Counted from the stretch's first letter, positions 17,298 to 26,532 are shown. The stretch is 36,463 nt of DNA from Bacteroidales bacterium (GCA_017445755.1 JAFSSE010000020.1:1-36463), one strand, 5' to 3'. Notes: generated by a model from the sequence alone, not told the origin. A program made the numbers and translations.

Positions 17298-20200
17298 ATG
17301 AAACACTTAACTAGATTATTTTCAACGATAGCATCTGTCGCGGCAATTATGTTTGCCGCCGCCTCCTGCGCCGACAATCTCTCGGAAATCAACGAGGAGA
17401 TAGAGCTTTCGCGCTGCCTCACTCCCACTGATCTCAACGCGAGGGTTCATGAAGGCCAGTATGTGGACTTCTCATGGACAAAGACCCGTGGTTCCGAAGA
17501 GTTCGTCCTCGAGGTGTATGACAACGAGGACATGTCGGGAACAGCGGTCAGGACTTCGACCATTGCCGCGGACGACGCCCTCCCGTTTACGCTGTATCTG
17601 GATCCGGACGTAACCTATTATGCCCGTGTGAAGGCCTGTGCCTCCGACAAGGAGGATTCCCACTGGGCCAAGTTCCCCAAGAAAATTGAGACGGTTGCCA
17701 TCAAGGACGGCCTGAACCCGACCCTGGTGGACAGGGCCGCTACCAGCATTACCATCAAGTGGACCCAGGACCCCGAGGTTGACCATGTAAGGATCACTCC
17801 TGCAGTCAATCCAACTGACGAGTTCACCCGTTTCGACATTGGCGCCGAGGCGGTGGCCGCCGGACAGGTTGAGGTGACAGGGCTTAACCCTTCGACCTAC
17901 TACACCCTCACCCTGCACTATTCGAGCGCAGACAGGGGCTCCGTTACGTGCTGGACCCTTCCTGATGTCAGCGGTGCGGTTATGATTGCCGACACAGCCC
18001 AGTTCCGTCAGCTTATAAAGGACGGGGCCTCGATAATCGCCGTGCCCTATGCCGATACCGCCTTTGTAATTGGTGACGTGGAAGTTGTCAAGCCCCTTAC
18101 CGTCGTAGGGCAGCCCAATGATGAAGGCGCTTTCCCTACGGTTGTGGGTGCCTTCAAACTCGCCGCCGGAGCTACCTACCTCAGCATCCAGGGGCTCAAG
18201 CTTGACGGAAATTCGTACAAGTACGGCCATGTCATTACCCTTAGTGAAGCCATAGACGGCCTGTCGGTGGACGTCATCAACTGCGAGATGACTGCCTTCA
18301 CCAAGGGTGCCTACTATGACAACTTTGCCAGCAAGGTTTCCAGCGTCCTCTTCGACGGCTGCGTGTTTACGGATTTCCAGCCCTCGGGCGGCGACTTCTT
18401 CGATGTGCGGCAGGCCTCCACTTATGGCAGCTTCGTCGTCAGCAACTCTACCTTCGATACGGTTGGACGTGACTTCATGCGTTTCGACGCCAATGTGAAC
18501 TTGTCGAAGCTACAGCTGGACCACTGCACGCTCAGCAATGTCTGCTCGAAATCGTCCAGCCACGGCGTCCTTTATGTCCGCGGAACCGTTTCCGAGTACG
18601 TGGTCTCCAACAACCTCTTTGTCAACGAGCTCGGAGGCGAGGCCAAGAAGAACGCCCTGCTGTATTCCACTACGTATAAGATTCCTACCCTCGAGAACAA
18701 CTGGTTCTATAACTGCGGTTCGGTGGAAGACTATTTCCTCAAGAACATGTATGCCCAGATGGTGACCGAGGATGACCAGAAGGCCTTCGCTGCGACAGTA
18801 CTTGCAGCTGATCCCTGCCAGGACAGCGGACTCAGCCAGTTCAACCTTGTGAATGAAAAGCTCATCTCCCTGAGGGTCGGAGACCCCAGGTGGCTTGAAG
18901 AGTTCGTCGAAATCCCCGAGGACCTCACCCAGGAAGTTACCGTTCCCGTCAAGACATGGGATCTTACGGACAGCAAGACCTTCTACAAGAGTGCATCCAA
19001 GGATATGGTCCGGGACGGCATCCGCTTCTATGTAAAGGACAATCCCGTTGTTTTCGAAAGCGACGGCTTCCTCTTCACGGCAGCGGCCACCCTCGATGGC
19101 GGAGCCCCGGTTGACTGCGGGCTCGGCATCAAGGTCAGCGCCCCCGGCTCCCTTGTCCTCTCAACCGGAACGGTCGGTGACGGAAGCGCCCTCGCGGTAG
19201 TCAGCAGGGACGGAAAGCCGGCTATCGGCATTCCCGCATCCTCGCCGAACACCAAGGTCGTCTTCGGCGACATCTCCGCCGAGACCATGATCTATGTGTA
19301 CGGAACAGGGGCGATGAAACTGACCGGGCTCCAGTGGAGCGACGATATCGATACCGGCGGAAGCAGCGTGCTCGCCGATCCGGCGCCGGTTATTGACATT
19401 ACCTCGGTGAACGAGGGCGATGACAAGACCGTGACGGTCAGCTGGGAAGCGGTTGACAAGGCCGGCTTCTACGGAATAACCCTTAACGGCGCCGACAAGG
19501 GCAAGGTAAGTGAAACGAAGTACGAGATTTCCACCAAGACACTCGCAGTGGGCGACTATGTCGTAGGTGTAACCGCCCTTCCTGCCGAGTCCGACCTCGT
19601 TCGCGAACCTTCCCAGGAGGTAACCGTCAGCTTCTCTGTCAAGGAAATCCTCAAGCAGCTGAAGGATGAAACCGTTTGGGATGCCGCGTATTTCGAGTCC
19701 CTCTCCGTCAAATACGGCACGGATGCCGTCAAGGCCGACTTCGTCGAGAAGAACCTTGGATATGTCAACGGTTCCGGTTCCGGATTCAAATTCGCCCAGA
19801 GCGACACCCAGTCCGCCACAAAGGTCTACCGGGGCCAGCTCGCCGGTGCAGGTGCAGCCGCTGACGGCGTGCTGACCAAGTGCGGAATGCAGATCATGGT
19901 CGGAGGCAACGGAACCCTCGAGATTCACGCGGCCGGTACCGGAGATGCCGCCCGTGTGCTCGTCGTCAACGGAGTGGAGAAGGATGTTACCGCAGCAAAG
20001 GTCGACGGAGCAGCCCAGGATCCTACAGTCGTAACGGTCGATGTCACCGCGAATGCGGGAGACCTTGTAAACTGGTATTCGAAGTCCGGAGGAATCAACA
20101 TCTTCTATGTCAAGTGGACGCCGGCCGCCGGCGATCCGGAGCCCCCGACTCCGGGAATAACCGACGAGACGGCAATCAATGAGGCGTGGATGTCGGATTA

Positions 20201-20687
20201 TACCAATACTACCTTGTATCCGGCGCAGGAATACGCGGAAACCGTTACTATTGAGAAGGTAACCTATTACGCGGCTTCCGACAAGAAGATCAAGTGGGCA
20301 TCCAACCGGATGCAGTTCGGAGGGAAGCCCAGTCTGGACAGCACGACCTATCCGGGCGTGTCTCTTCCCAGCAGCAGCACGGCCCGCTATGCTACGTTCA
20401 AGATTACAAAGCCCGGTAAGGTTTCCGTATTCTTCTATGCAGGCGGATCCTCCAATACCGGCCGCAACGGATCGATTGTGCTTGTGACAAATGTCGGCGG
20501 GACCAAGTCCGCAAAGACTCTGCATTCCGCTGATGCGGCCCTCTCCACTTCTGCGGCCGACGGCCTTGTTGAGGTGGATGTTACCGCAGATGATCTTGCC
20601 GGCATAACCGAGTCTGCAGTGCTCTACTTCTTCTCGAACAACAATACAATCCAGATTACCAGGATCGGTTTCACCCCCGCATCCTAA
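17298..20687 (+). CDS. Modular surface glycan-binding lipoprotein (FN3, DUF4957/DUF5123-like)
   Basis: This 1129-residue lipoprotein (AASC, Cys24) occupies the position of a SusE-type surface glycan-binding protein. Two fibronectin type III-like domains lie at about 40-130 and 137-222. They are followed by a beta-helix region at about 228-545 (LTVVGQPNDEGAFP; SVLFDGCVFTDF; YVRGTVSEYVVSNNLFVNE) that resembles DUF4957 and DUF5123 of Bacteroidota pectin loci. The remainder holds a third FN3 (about 695-790) and three beta-sandwich modules (about 555-690, 800-955 and 975-1129). No catalytic motif was recognised. Surface binding of pectin is inferred from position and architecture. Confidence 0.82.
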   Translation: MKHLTRLFSTIASVAAIMFAAASCADNLSEINEEIELSRCLTPTDLNARVHEGQYVDFSWTKTRGSEEFVLEVYDNEDMSGTAVRTSTIAADDALPFTLYLDPDVTYYARVKACASDKEDSHWAKFPKKIETVAIKDGLNPTLVDRAATSITIKWTQDPEVDHVRITPAVNPTDEFTRFDIGAEAVAAGQVEVTGLNPSTYYTLTLHYSSADRGSVTCWTLPDVSGAVMIADTAQFRQLIKDGASIIAVPYADTAFVIGDVEVVKPLTVVGQPNDEGAFPTVVGAFKLAAGATYLSIQGLKLDGNSYKYGHVITLSEAIDGLSVDVINCEMTAFTKGAYYDNFASKVSSVLFDGCVFTDFQPSGGDFFDVRQASTYGSFVVSNSTFDTVGRDFMRFDANVNLSKLQLDHCTLSNVCSKSSSHGVLYVRGTVSEYVVSNNLFVNELGGEAKKNALLYSTTYKIPTLENNWFYNCGSVEDYFLKNMYAQMVTEDDQKAFAATVLAADPCQDSGLSQFNLVNEKLISLRVGDPRWLEEFVEIPEDLTQEVTVPVKTWDLTDSKTFYKSASKDMVRDGIRFYVKDNPVVFESDGFLFTAAATLDGGAPVDCGLGIKVSAPGSLVLSTGTVGDGSALAVVSRDGKPAIGIPASSPNTKVVFGDISAETMIYVYGTGAMKLTGLQWSDDIDTGGSSVLADPAPVIDITSVNEGDDKTVTVSWEAVDKAGFYGITLNGADKGKVSETKYEISTKTLAVGDYVVGVTALPAESDLVREPSQEVTVSFSVKEILKQLKDETVWDAAYFESLSVKYGTDAVKADFVEKNLGYVNGSGSGFKFAQSDTQSATKVYRGQLAGAGAAADGVLTKCGMQIMVGGNGTLEIHAAGTGDAARVLVVNGVEKDVTAAKVDGAAQDPTVVTVDVTANAGDLVNWYSKSGGINIFYVKWTPAAGDPEPPTPGITDETAINEAWMSDYTNTTLYPAQEYAETVTIEKVTYYAASDKKIKWASNRMQFGGKPSLDSTTYPGVSLPSSSTARYATFKITKPGKVSVFFYAGGSSNTGRNGSIVLVTNVGGTKSAKTLHSADAALSTSAADGLVEVDVTADDLAGITESAVLYFFSNNNTIQITRIGFTPAS

Positions 20688-20694
20688 TACCCAG

Positions 20695-20726
20695 GGGAAC
20701 CGGGCCTGACCGTCCGGTTCCCTTCC
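20695..20726 (+). terminator. Hairpin after the surface lipoprotein gene, possible attenuator
   Basis: GGGAACCGG (20695-20703) pairs perfectly with CCGGTTCCC (20714-20722), followed shortly by a T-rich stretch (20729-20734). No promoter motif was found between it and uxaC at 20748. It may therefore reduce rather than abolish transcription into uxaC. Confidence 0.65.
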
Positions 20727-20747
20727 AATTTTTTCAAATAACACACT

Positions 20748-22163
20748 ATGCCTTTTATCGGAAAAGATTTCATGCTTCAGACCAGGACGGCCCGGAAGCT
20801 ATACCACGAGCATGCCGAGAACATGCCCATAATTGACTATCACTGCCACCTTGTTCCCCAGCAGATTGCCGAGAACATCCAGTTCAGGGACATAACCCAG
20901 CTCTGGCTTGTCGACGGCCACTACGGCGACCACTACAAGTGGAGGGCGATGAGGGCGAACGGCGTCAGCGAAGACTATCTCACCGGCGGAAAATACAGCG
21001 CCTGGGAGACCTTCCGGAAATGGGCCGAGACGGTTCCATACACCATGCGTAACCCACTCTACCACTGGACCCATCTCGAGCTCAGCCGCGTTTTCGGGAT
21101 TGACAAGCTCCTCGGTCCCGATACCGCCCGTGAAATCTTCGAAGAGTGTAATGCAAAGCTTGCCACAGAGGAGTTCCGCGGCCAGGCCCTCATCCGGAAG
21201 TTCGGCGTCGAGGTGGTCTGCACCACCGATGATCCCGCTGACGATCTCCGCTATCACAAGATGATAATGGAGAACCCCTTCGGAACGAAGGTCATTCCCG
21301 CCTGGAGGCCCGACAAGGCCATGGCCATCGAGAATCCGAAGGCATACAAGGCCTATCTCGCGGAGCTCGGGAAGGCGGCGGACAAAGAGATCGACTCCTA
21401 TACAGACCTTCTTGAGGCACTTAAGAAGCGTCATGATTTCTTTGCTTCAATGGGATGCAAGCTCTCCGACCATGGGCTCGAGACCTTCTACGCGGAGGAT
21501 TATACCCAGCTTGAGGTCGAAGCCATCTTCAAGATGATCCTCCTCGGGAAGAGGCCTTCCGAGAAAGAGTTGAACAAGTTCCGCAGCGCCTTCCTCCACG
21601 ATATGGCGGTCATGGATGCGGAGGCCGGCTGGGCCCAGCAGTTCCACGTCGGCGCCATCCGCAACAACAACTCCAAGATGTTCAAGCTGGTTGGTCCGGA
21701 TACCGGATTCGATGCCATCCATGACCTCCCGACCGCGGCCGCAGGCCACAAGTTCCTCGACCGCCTTGCTTCCGAGGACAAACTTGCCAAGACAATCCTC
21801 TACTGCCTCAATCCGAAGGACAATGAGGTCATGATGACCATGGCTTATACCTTCAACGACGGAACATTCCCTGGAAAGATGCAGTTCGGCAGCGGCTGGT
21901 GGTTCCTCGACCAGGAAGACGGCATGCGCAAACAGATGAACGCCCTTTCGACACTCGGACTCTTCAGCCGTTTCGTCGGCATGCTGACAGACTCCCGCAG
22001 CTTTATCAGCTATCCCCGCCACGAGTATTTCCGCCGTATCCTCTGCGATGTTATCGGAAGGGACGTCGAGGAAGGGAAACTCCCTGAATCAGAGCTCGCC
22101 GCCATCGGAAAGATGGTCGAGGACATCTGCTACAACAACGCGAAGAATTACTTTAATTTCTGA
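20748..22163 (+). CDS. uxaC: Glucuronate/galacturonate isomerase
   Basis: This 471-residue protein matches UxaC in length. It opens with the metal-site segment IIDYHCHLVPQQIAEN (His32 and His34), then shows CTTDDPADDLRYHK and GCKLSDHGLETF. UxaC converts D-galacturonate to D-tagaturonate (and D-glucuronate to D-fructuronate) in the cytoplasm. Its stop codon overlaps the uxaA start as TGATG, which suggests translational coupling. Confidence 0.95.
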   Translation: MPFIGKDFMLQTRTARKLYHEHAENMPIIDYHCHLVPQQIAENIQFRDITQLWLVDGHYGDHYKWRAMRANGVSEDYLTGGKYSAWETFRKWAETVPYTMRNPLYHWTHLELSRVFGIDKLLGPDTAREIFEECNAKLATEEFRGQALIRKFGVEVVCTTDDPADDLRYHKMIMENPFGTKVIPAWRPDKAMAIENPKAYKAYLAELGKAADKEIDSYTDLLEALKKRHDFFASMGCKLSDHGLETFYAEDYTQLEVEAIFKMILLGKRPSEKELNKFRSAFLHDMAVMDAEAGWAQQFHVGAIRNNNSKMFKLVGPDTGFDAIHDLPTAAAGHKFLDRLASEDKLAKTILYCLNPKDNEVMMTMAYTFNDGTFPGKMQFGSGWWFLDQEDGMRKQMNALSTLGLFSRFVGMLTDSRSFISYPRHEYFRRILCDVIGRDVEEGKLPESELAAIGKMVEDICYNNAKNYFNF

Positions 22164-23641
22164 TGAAATACATCAAGATAAACCCTGCCGACAACGTGGC
22201 CGTTGCCCTTCAGGACCTCTCCAAAGGTGAGGTCGTTGAGGGTGTGACCCTCATTTCGGATGTTCCCCGCGGCCATAAGATAGTCCTTCGGGACCTCAAG
22301 GCAGGCGAGAACGTCATCAAGTACGGCTTCCCGATCGGCCATGTGACCAAGGACGCCCCCAAGGGTACCATGATCAACCACGAGTGCATCAAAACCAATC
22401 TGGAAGGCCTTCTGGACTATAAATATGAACCCGCCCTTGTGGAGATTCCCGAGGCGGCTGTAAAACGGACGTTCAAGGGCTTCCGCCGCTCTGACGGGCA
22501 GGTTGGCATCCGCAACCAGATCTGGGTTATCCCGACCGTCGGCTGCGTCAACGGAATCTGCCAGGAAATCGTGGAACGCTTCAAGGCGGAAATCGCCGGA
22601 AAAGAGGGGAGTGTCGATGCCGTTGTCGCCTTTCCTCACAATTACGGCTGTTCCCAGCTCGGCGGGGACCATGAGAATACCCGGACCGTCCTTGCCGATA
22701 TGGTCCATCATCCCAATGCCGGCGGTGTTCTCGTTGTCTCCCTTGGATGTGAAAACAATCAGCTGGACGCCTTCCGGGAGCTGGTCGGAAGCGTGGATTT
22801 CGCCCGCGTGAAGATGTTCAAGACCCAGGAGGTGGACGACGAAGTTGAATACGGACTGGAGCGCCTTCGGGAAATCTTCTCGGTCTGTTCGAAGGACTGC
22901 CGGGAGGATGTTCCCGTGTCGGAACTCCGTGTCGGGCTCAAGTGCGGCGGTTCCGACGGGCTCTCCGGCATCACGGCGAACCCCCTTCTCGGCGTTTTCT
23001 CCGACTGGATTGTGGCCCAGGACGGCACGACTGTCCTCACCGAAGTCCCGGAGATGTTCGGTGCCGAGACCATCCTCATGAACCGCTGCCAGGACCGGGA
23101 GACCTTCGACAGGACCGTCCATCTTATCAACGACTTCAAGGAATATTTCATGAGGCAGGGAATGCCCGTGTACGAGAATCCTTCTCCCGGAAACAAGGCC
23201 GGCGGTATCTCGACCCTAGAGGAAAAGTCCCTTGGCTGTACCCAGAAATGTGGAAAGAGCATTGTCCGGGGAGTTTTGAAATATGGCGAGCGGCTGAGTG
23301 TCAAGGGTTTGAATTTGCTGTCGGCCCCTGGTAATGATTTGGTTGCCTCTACGGCCCTTGCCGCCAGCGGTTGCCAGATAGTGCTCTTCACTACTGGCCG
23401 CGGAACCCCCTTCGGAAGTTTCGTGCCCACCATGAAGATTTCCACGAATACCCCGTTGTACGAGAAAAAGCCCGGATGGATTGACTTCAATGCCGGCACT
23501 CTGGCCCAGGATGAGCCGATGGAAAAGGTGTCCGAACGCTTTATCGAATTCGTCCTCGCGGCGGCTTCCGGTGCTCCCGTAAGGAACGAGGTTAACGGCT
23601 ACCGCGAAATCGCGATCTTCAAGCAGGGCGTTACGCTATGA
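22163..23641 (+). CDS. uxaA: Altronate dehydratase
   Basis: This 492-residue protein matches UxaA. An N-terminal SAF-type domain (about residues 1-90) is followed by the large altronate/galactarate dehydratase domain. The domain contains DGQVGIRNQIWVIPTVGCVN, FPHNYGCSQLGGDHENT and GLKCGGSDGLSGITANPLLG. It converts D-altronate to 2-keto-3-deoxygluconate. The conserved cysteines fit the iron-dependent mechanism known for the family. Its stop overlaps the start of a small lipoprotein gene. Confidence 0.95.
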   Translation: MKYIKINPADNVAVALQDLSKGEVVEGVTLISDVPRGHKIVLRDLKAGENVIKYGFPIGHVTKDAPKGTMINHECIKTNLEGLLDYKYEPALVEIPEAAVKRTFKGFRRSDGQVGIRNQIWVIPTVGCVNGICQEIVERFKAEIAGKEGSVDAVVAFPHNYGCSQLGGDHENTRTVLADMVHHPNAGGVLVVSLGCENNQLDAFRELVGSVDFARVKMFKTQEVDDEVEYGLERLREIFSVCSKDCREDVPVSELRVGLKCGGSDGLSGITANPLLGVFSDWIVAQDGTTVLTEVPEMFGAETILMNRCQDRETFDRTVHLINDFKEYFMRQGMPVYENPSPGNKAGGISTLEEKSLGCTQKCGKSIVRGVLKYGERLSVKGLNLLSAPGNDLVASTALAASGCQIVLFTTGRGTPFGSFVPTMKISTNTPLYEKKPGWIDFNAGTLAQDEPMEKVSERFIEFVLAAASGAPVRNEVNGYREIAIFKQGVTL

Positions 23642-23928
23642 AAATCAGATATTTGCTTCTGCTGGCGGCGGTCAGTTGCAGCCCTGCTGATGAAACAGGC
23701 GGAACGGCGGAGGTGGACCGCATAGACCTTTCGGAGCTTTCGACAGTCACCGTCCTTGAGAGTGGTGCCATGGTTCCGAAGGAGAAGATGACAAATGAAA
23801 CGAAACGGACGACTTTCATGGATGCCATTTCCGGGGCTGCCGTTACCGGCCATAACTCTTCCGGGAAAGTCCTCACTGCGGCCGAAGCGGACCAATATCT
23901 GAGCAGGGAGAAGGTTCTTGGATGGTAA
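23638..23928 (+). CDS. Small lipoprotein of unknown function
   Basis: This 96-residue protein begins with a short signal and a lipobox (AVSC, Cys14), so it is probably anchored in a membrane. The rest is polar with no family I recognise. It contains TTFMDAISGAAVTGHNSSGK and ends LSREKVLGW. The ATG overlaps the uxaA TGA as ATGA, so translation is likely coupled. It is the last gene before a new promoter at 23965. A truncated remnant of a longer protein is also possible. Confidence 0.6.
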   Translation: MKIRYLLLLAAVSCSPADETGGTAEVDRIDLSELSTVTVLESGAMVPKEKMTNETKRTTFMDAISGAAVTGHNSSGKVLTAAEADQYLSREKVLGW

Positions 23929-23940
23929 AGCCGGCAAATA

Positions 23941-23972
23941 TTTGAAAAAGCGCTCTGTTTTTTGTAAATTTG
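23941..23972 (+). promoter_or_regulatory. Promoter for kduD-kduI operon
   Basis: TAAATTTG at 23965-23972 fits TAnnTTTG, and TTTG at 23941-23944 lies 20 bases upstream as a -33 element. No CGTGnACGTGCACG operator is present. Confidence 0.65.
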
Positions 23973-24000
23973 TAAACTCAGTAATATATATCAAAGCATT

Positions 24001-24804
24001 ATGGCAAACCCTTTTTCCCTCGAAGGCAAAAACGCCTGGATTACAGGCGCTTCCTATGGCATCGGATTCAACATCGCCAAGGCGTTTGTTGCGGCCGGTG
24101 TTAAGACAGTTATTTTCAACGATATCAATGAGGCGGCCCTTGAAAGAGGCCTTGCCAACTATTCCGAAGCCGGTATCACCAACGTCAGGGGCTATGTCTG
24201 CGACGTGACCGATGAAGTGGCCGTCAAAGCCCTCGTGGAGAAAATCCATGCCGAGGTCGGACAGATTGACATCCTCGTCAACAATGCCGGCATTATCAAG
24301 CGTATCCCGATGCATGAGATGCAGAGGAAGGAGTTCCAGCAGGTTATTGATGTCGACCTCGTCGCTCCGTACATCGTTTCCTCCGCCGTCCTTCCCGAAA
24401 TGATGGAGCGCCGCGAAGGGAAAATCATCAACATCTGTTCGATGATGTCCGAACTCGGCCGGGAGACGGTTTCCGCCTATGCCGCCGCGAAGGGAGGACT
24501 CAAGATGCTGACCCGGAATATATGCTCCGAGTATGGCCATTACAATATCCAGTGCAACGGAATCGGCCCCGGATACATCGCTACGCCCCAGACCGCGCCC
24601 CTTCGTGAAAGGCAGCCCGACGGCTCCCGCCATCCTTTCGACAGCTTCATCTGCGCCAAGACCCCGGCCGGCCGCTGGCTCGAGCCGTCCGAACTCGGAG
24701 GTCCGGCGGTATTCCTGGCTTCCCATGCCTCTGATGCCGTAAACGGCCATATTCTCTATGTCGATGGAGGTATCCTCGCCTATATTGGAAAACAGCCCGA
24801 ATAG
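24001..24804 (+). CDS. kduD: 2-keto-3-deoxygluconate dehydrogenase (SDR family)
   Basis: This 267-residue short-chain dehydrogenase has the cofactor motif TGASYGIG (15-22), NNAG (94-97) and the catalytic set Ser147, Tyr160 and Lys164 (YAAAK). KduD reduces 2,5-diketo-3-deoxygluconate to 2-keto-3-deoxygluconate in the breakdown of unsaturated galacturonate. The assignment rests on the kduI gene 6 bp downstream. By sequence alone a gluconate 5-dehydrogenase is close. It has its own promoter. Confidence 0.88.
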   Translation: MANPFSLEGKNAWITGASYGIGFNIAKAFVAAGVKTVIFNDINEAALERGLANYSEAGITNVRGYVCDVTDEVAVKALVEKIHAEVGQIDILVNNAGIIKRIPMHEMQRKEFQQVIDVDLVAPYIVSSAVLPEMMERREGKIINICSMMSELGRETVSAYAAAKGGLKMLTRNICSEYGHYNIQCNGIGPGYIATPQTAPLRERQPDGSRHPFDSFICAKTPAGRWLEPSELGGPAVFLASHASDAVNGHILYVDGGILAYIGKQPE

Positions 24805-24810
24805 AACGCC

Positions 24811-25653
24811 ATGAAAATTAATTGCACAGTTCGCCAGGCATCCTCCAACTTGGATGCCAAGCATTATGATACAGCCCGTCTCCGCAGCGAGTATCTCGTC
24901 CAGAACCTGATGGTTGCCGACGAAATCAATATGGTATATTCCATGTTCGATCGGATTATCGCCGGAGGCGCTGTCCCGGTCCATGAAGAACTCCTTCTCG
25001 AAGCTCCCGAAATCCTCCGCGCGGACTATTTCACCAAGCGCCGTGAGATGGGAATTATCAACGTCGGCGGTCCCGGAGTAGTGAAGGTCGGCGACCGTGA
25101 ATTCGAGATTCCGTTCAAGGAGGCCCTCTATGTCGGCCGCGGAGACCGCCATGTCTCTTTCCGGAGCATAGACCCTGAGCACCCGGCCCATTTCTACTTC
25201 AATTCCGCCCTCGCCCACCGCGAGACCGGGGTGAAACATGTAACGAAGAAGGATGCCGTCGTGATGCACCTAGGATCCCTCGAGGAGAGCAATGAGCGCA
25301 CAATCAACCGTCTCCTTGTCAAGGAAGTCGTTCCCTGCTGCCAGCTCCAGATGGGTATGACTGAACTTGCCCCGGGCAGCACCTGGAATACCATGCCTGC
25401 CCATACTCATGACCGCCGTATGGAGGTTTATTTCTATTTTGAGGTCCCGGAGGATGCGGCCGTCTGCCATTTCATGGGTGAACCGGACGAGACCCGCCAC
25501 CTCTGGATGCACAACGAGGAGGCAGTGATTTCTCCCCAGTGGAGCATCCACTCCGCCTGTGCCACCCGGAATTATACCTTCATCTGGGGTATGTGCGGCG
25601 AGAATGATGATTACAACGACATGGACTGGGTCGCCACGAAGGATCTGAAGTAA
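24811..25653 (+). CDS. kduI: 5-keto-4-deoxyuronate isomerase
   Basis: This 280-residue protein has the normal KduI length. Likely zinc ligands His198, His200, Glu205 (PAHTHDRRMEVYFYF) and His247 (PQWSIHSAC) match E. coli KduI His196, His198, Glu203 and His245 with constant offset. It isomerises 4-deoxy-L-threo-5-hexosulose uronate, the form taken by the unsaturated sugar released by GH105. It is placed between kduD and a DUF4861-like gene, with 1 bp to the latter. Confidence 0.95.
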   Translation: MKINCTVRQASSNLDAKHYDTARLRSEYLVQNLMVADEINMVYSMFDRIIAGGAVPVHEELLLEAPEILRADYFTKRREMGIINVGGPGVVKVGDREFEIPFKEALYVGRGDRHVSFRSIDPEHPAHFYFNSALAHRETGVKHVTKKDAVVMHLGSLEESNERTINRLLVKEVVPCCQLQMGMTELAPGSTWNTMPAHTHDRRMEVYFYFEVPEDAAVCHFMGEPDETRHLWMHNEEAVISPQWSIHSACATRNYTFIWGMCGENDDYNDMDWVATKDLK

Positions 25654-25654
25654 T

Positions 25655-26485
25655 ATGAAAAAAACGGTTCTATTTGCCATTCTGGTTCTTTCTCTCGCCG
25701 CATGCGCGCCGAAGGGACCCTCTGTCATGGCCCGTTACGTTCCCGAGCGGGCGGATGATTTCGTATTTGAGAACGACCTCATCGCCGGCCGTTTCTATGG
25801 GGAGGCCCTTGAGGGCAATCCGACCTCGCCCGGGCTCGACATCTGGGTGAAACTCCCCGGGAAACTCGTCGCCGACGACTGGTACGCCCATGCCGTCGAA
25901 GACCCCGGATATTATCACCATAATCACGGTGGCAAGGACTGCTACAAGGTTGCGGTCAGTCTTGGCGGCGGCGCTTCCGTTCCGGTCGTTGACGGGAAAC
26001 TTGCCTATCCTGCGACCAACTACCGTTCCTATGAAATCCTTTCCTCTACCCCGAAACAGGTCGTCTTTGCCCTGCATTATCCGGCATGGACGGTGGATTC
26101 GCTGGTCGTTTCCCTCGACAAGGAGGTGACGGTTCCCGCCGGAAGCCGCTTCTGCCGGGTCAGGGATACTTATTCATTCAACACCGATTCGCTTACCATA
26201 GCCGCCGGAATCCGGCGTCACAAAGTCGCAGAGGAGCAGATTTGGCCCGACCGTTTCGCAATCTGGGAAGAGGCATCCGACCAGAGCGCTGAGCCGGAGG
26301 ACGGTATGATCGGGGTGGCCCTTGTGATGGAAGGCGGCGAAATAGGTAAACTCGGGAAGCACATGGTTTCCTGCCGGAGAATCTGCTCCGGGGAGAGCGT
26401 GGAATATGCCATTGCCTCGTGCTGGAGCAAGGCCGGCGTCAGGGACGCCGCAGAATGGTTCCGTCTTGTAGAGTCATTTAAGTAA
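25655..26485 (+). CDS. DUF4861-like lipoprotein
   Basis: This 276-residue lipoprotein has a lipobox at LAAC (Cys17). It shows features I associate with DUF4861: FVFENDLIAGRFYGEALEG, GLDIWVKLPGK, YHHNHGGKDCYKV and a late WPDRFAIWEE. Several His and Trp residues could contact sugar, but no reaction is established from the sequence. The gene follows kduI by 1 bp and ends at a terminator. A link to unsaturated uronate use is inferred from that context. DUF4861 proteins I recall are often longer, so this may be a compact form. Confidence 0.7.
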   Translation: MKKTVLFAILVLSLAACAPKGPSVMARYVPERADDFVFENDLIAGRFYGEALEGNPTSPGLDIWVKLPGKLVADDWYAHAVEDPGYYHHNHGGKDCYKVAVSLGGGASVPVVDGKLAYPATNYRSYEILSSTPKQVVFALHYPAWTVDSLVVSLDKEVTVPAGSRFCRVRDTYSFNTDSLTIAAGIRRHKVAEEQIWPDRFAIWEEASDQSAEPEDGMIGVALVMEGGEIGKLGKHMVSCRRICSGESVEYAIASCWSKAGVRDAAEWFRLVESFK

Positions 26486-26488
26486 GGT

Positions 26489-26527
26489 CAACCTACCCAT
26501 TTACGGGCAGGTTGGCAGCTTTTTTTT
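26489..26527 (+). terminator. Terminator after the DUF4861-like gene
   Basis: CAACCT (26489-26494) and CCC (26496-26498) pair with GGG (26505-26507) and AGGTTG (26509-26514), with one mismatched pair between them. A run of eight T follows (26520-26527). Confidence 0.88.
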
Positions 26528-26532
26528 AGTAT

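Noticed and set aside
19161-20744. A 527-codon minus-strand frame
   Set aside because: It lies antisense to the surface lipoprotein gene, which has a signal peptide and domain structure, and it has no recognisable domain.
23599-25269. A 556-codon open frame on the minus strand
   Set aside because: It runs antisense through the end of uxaA, kduD and most of kduI, all clear genes with motifs. It is a codon-bias shadow typical of GC-rich DNA.
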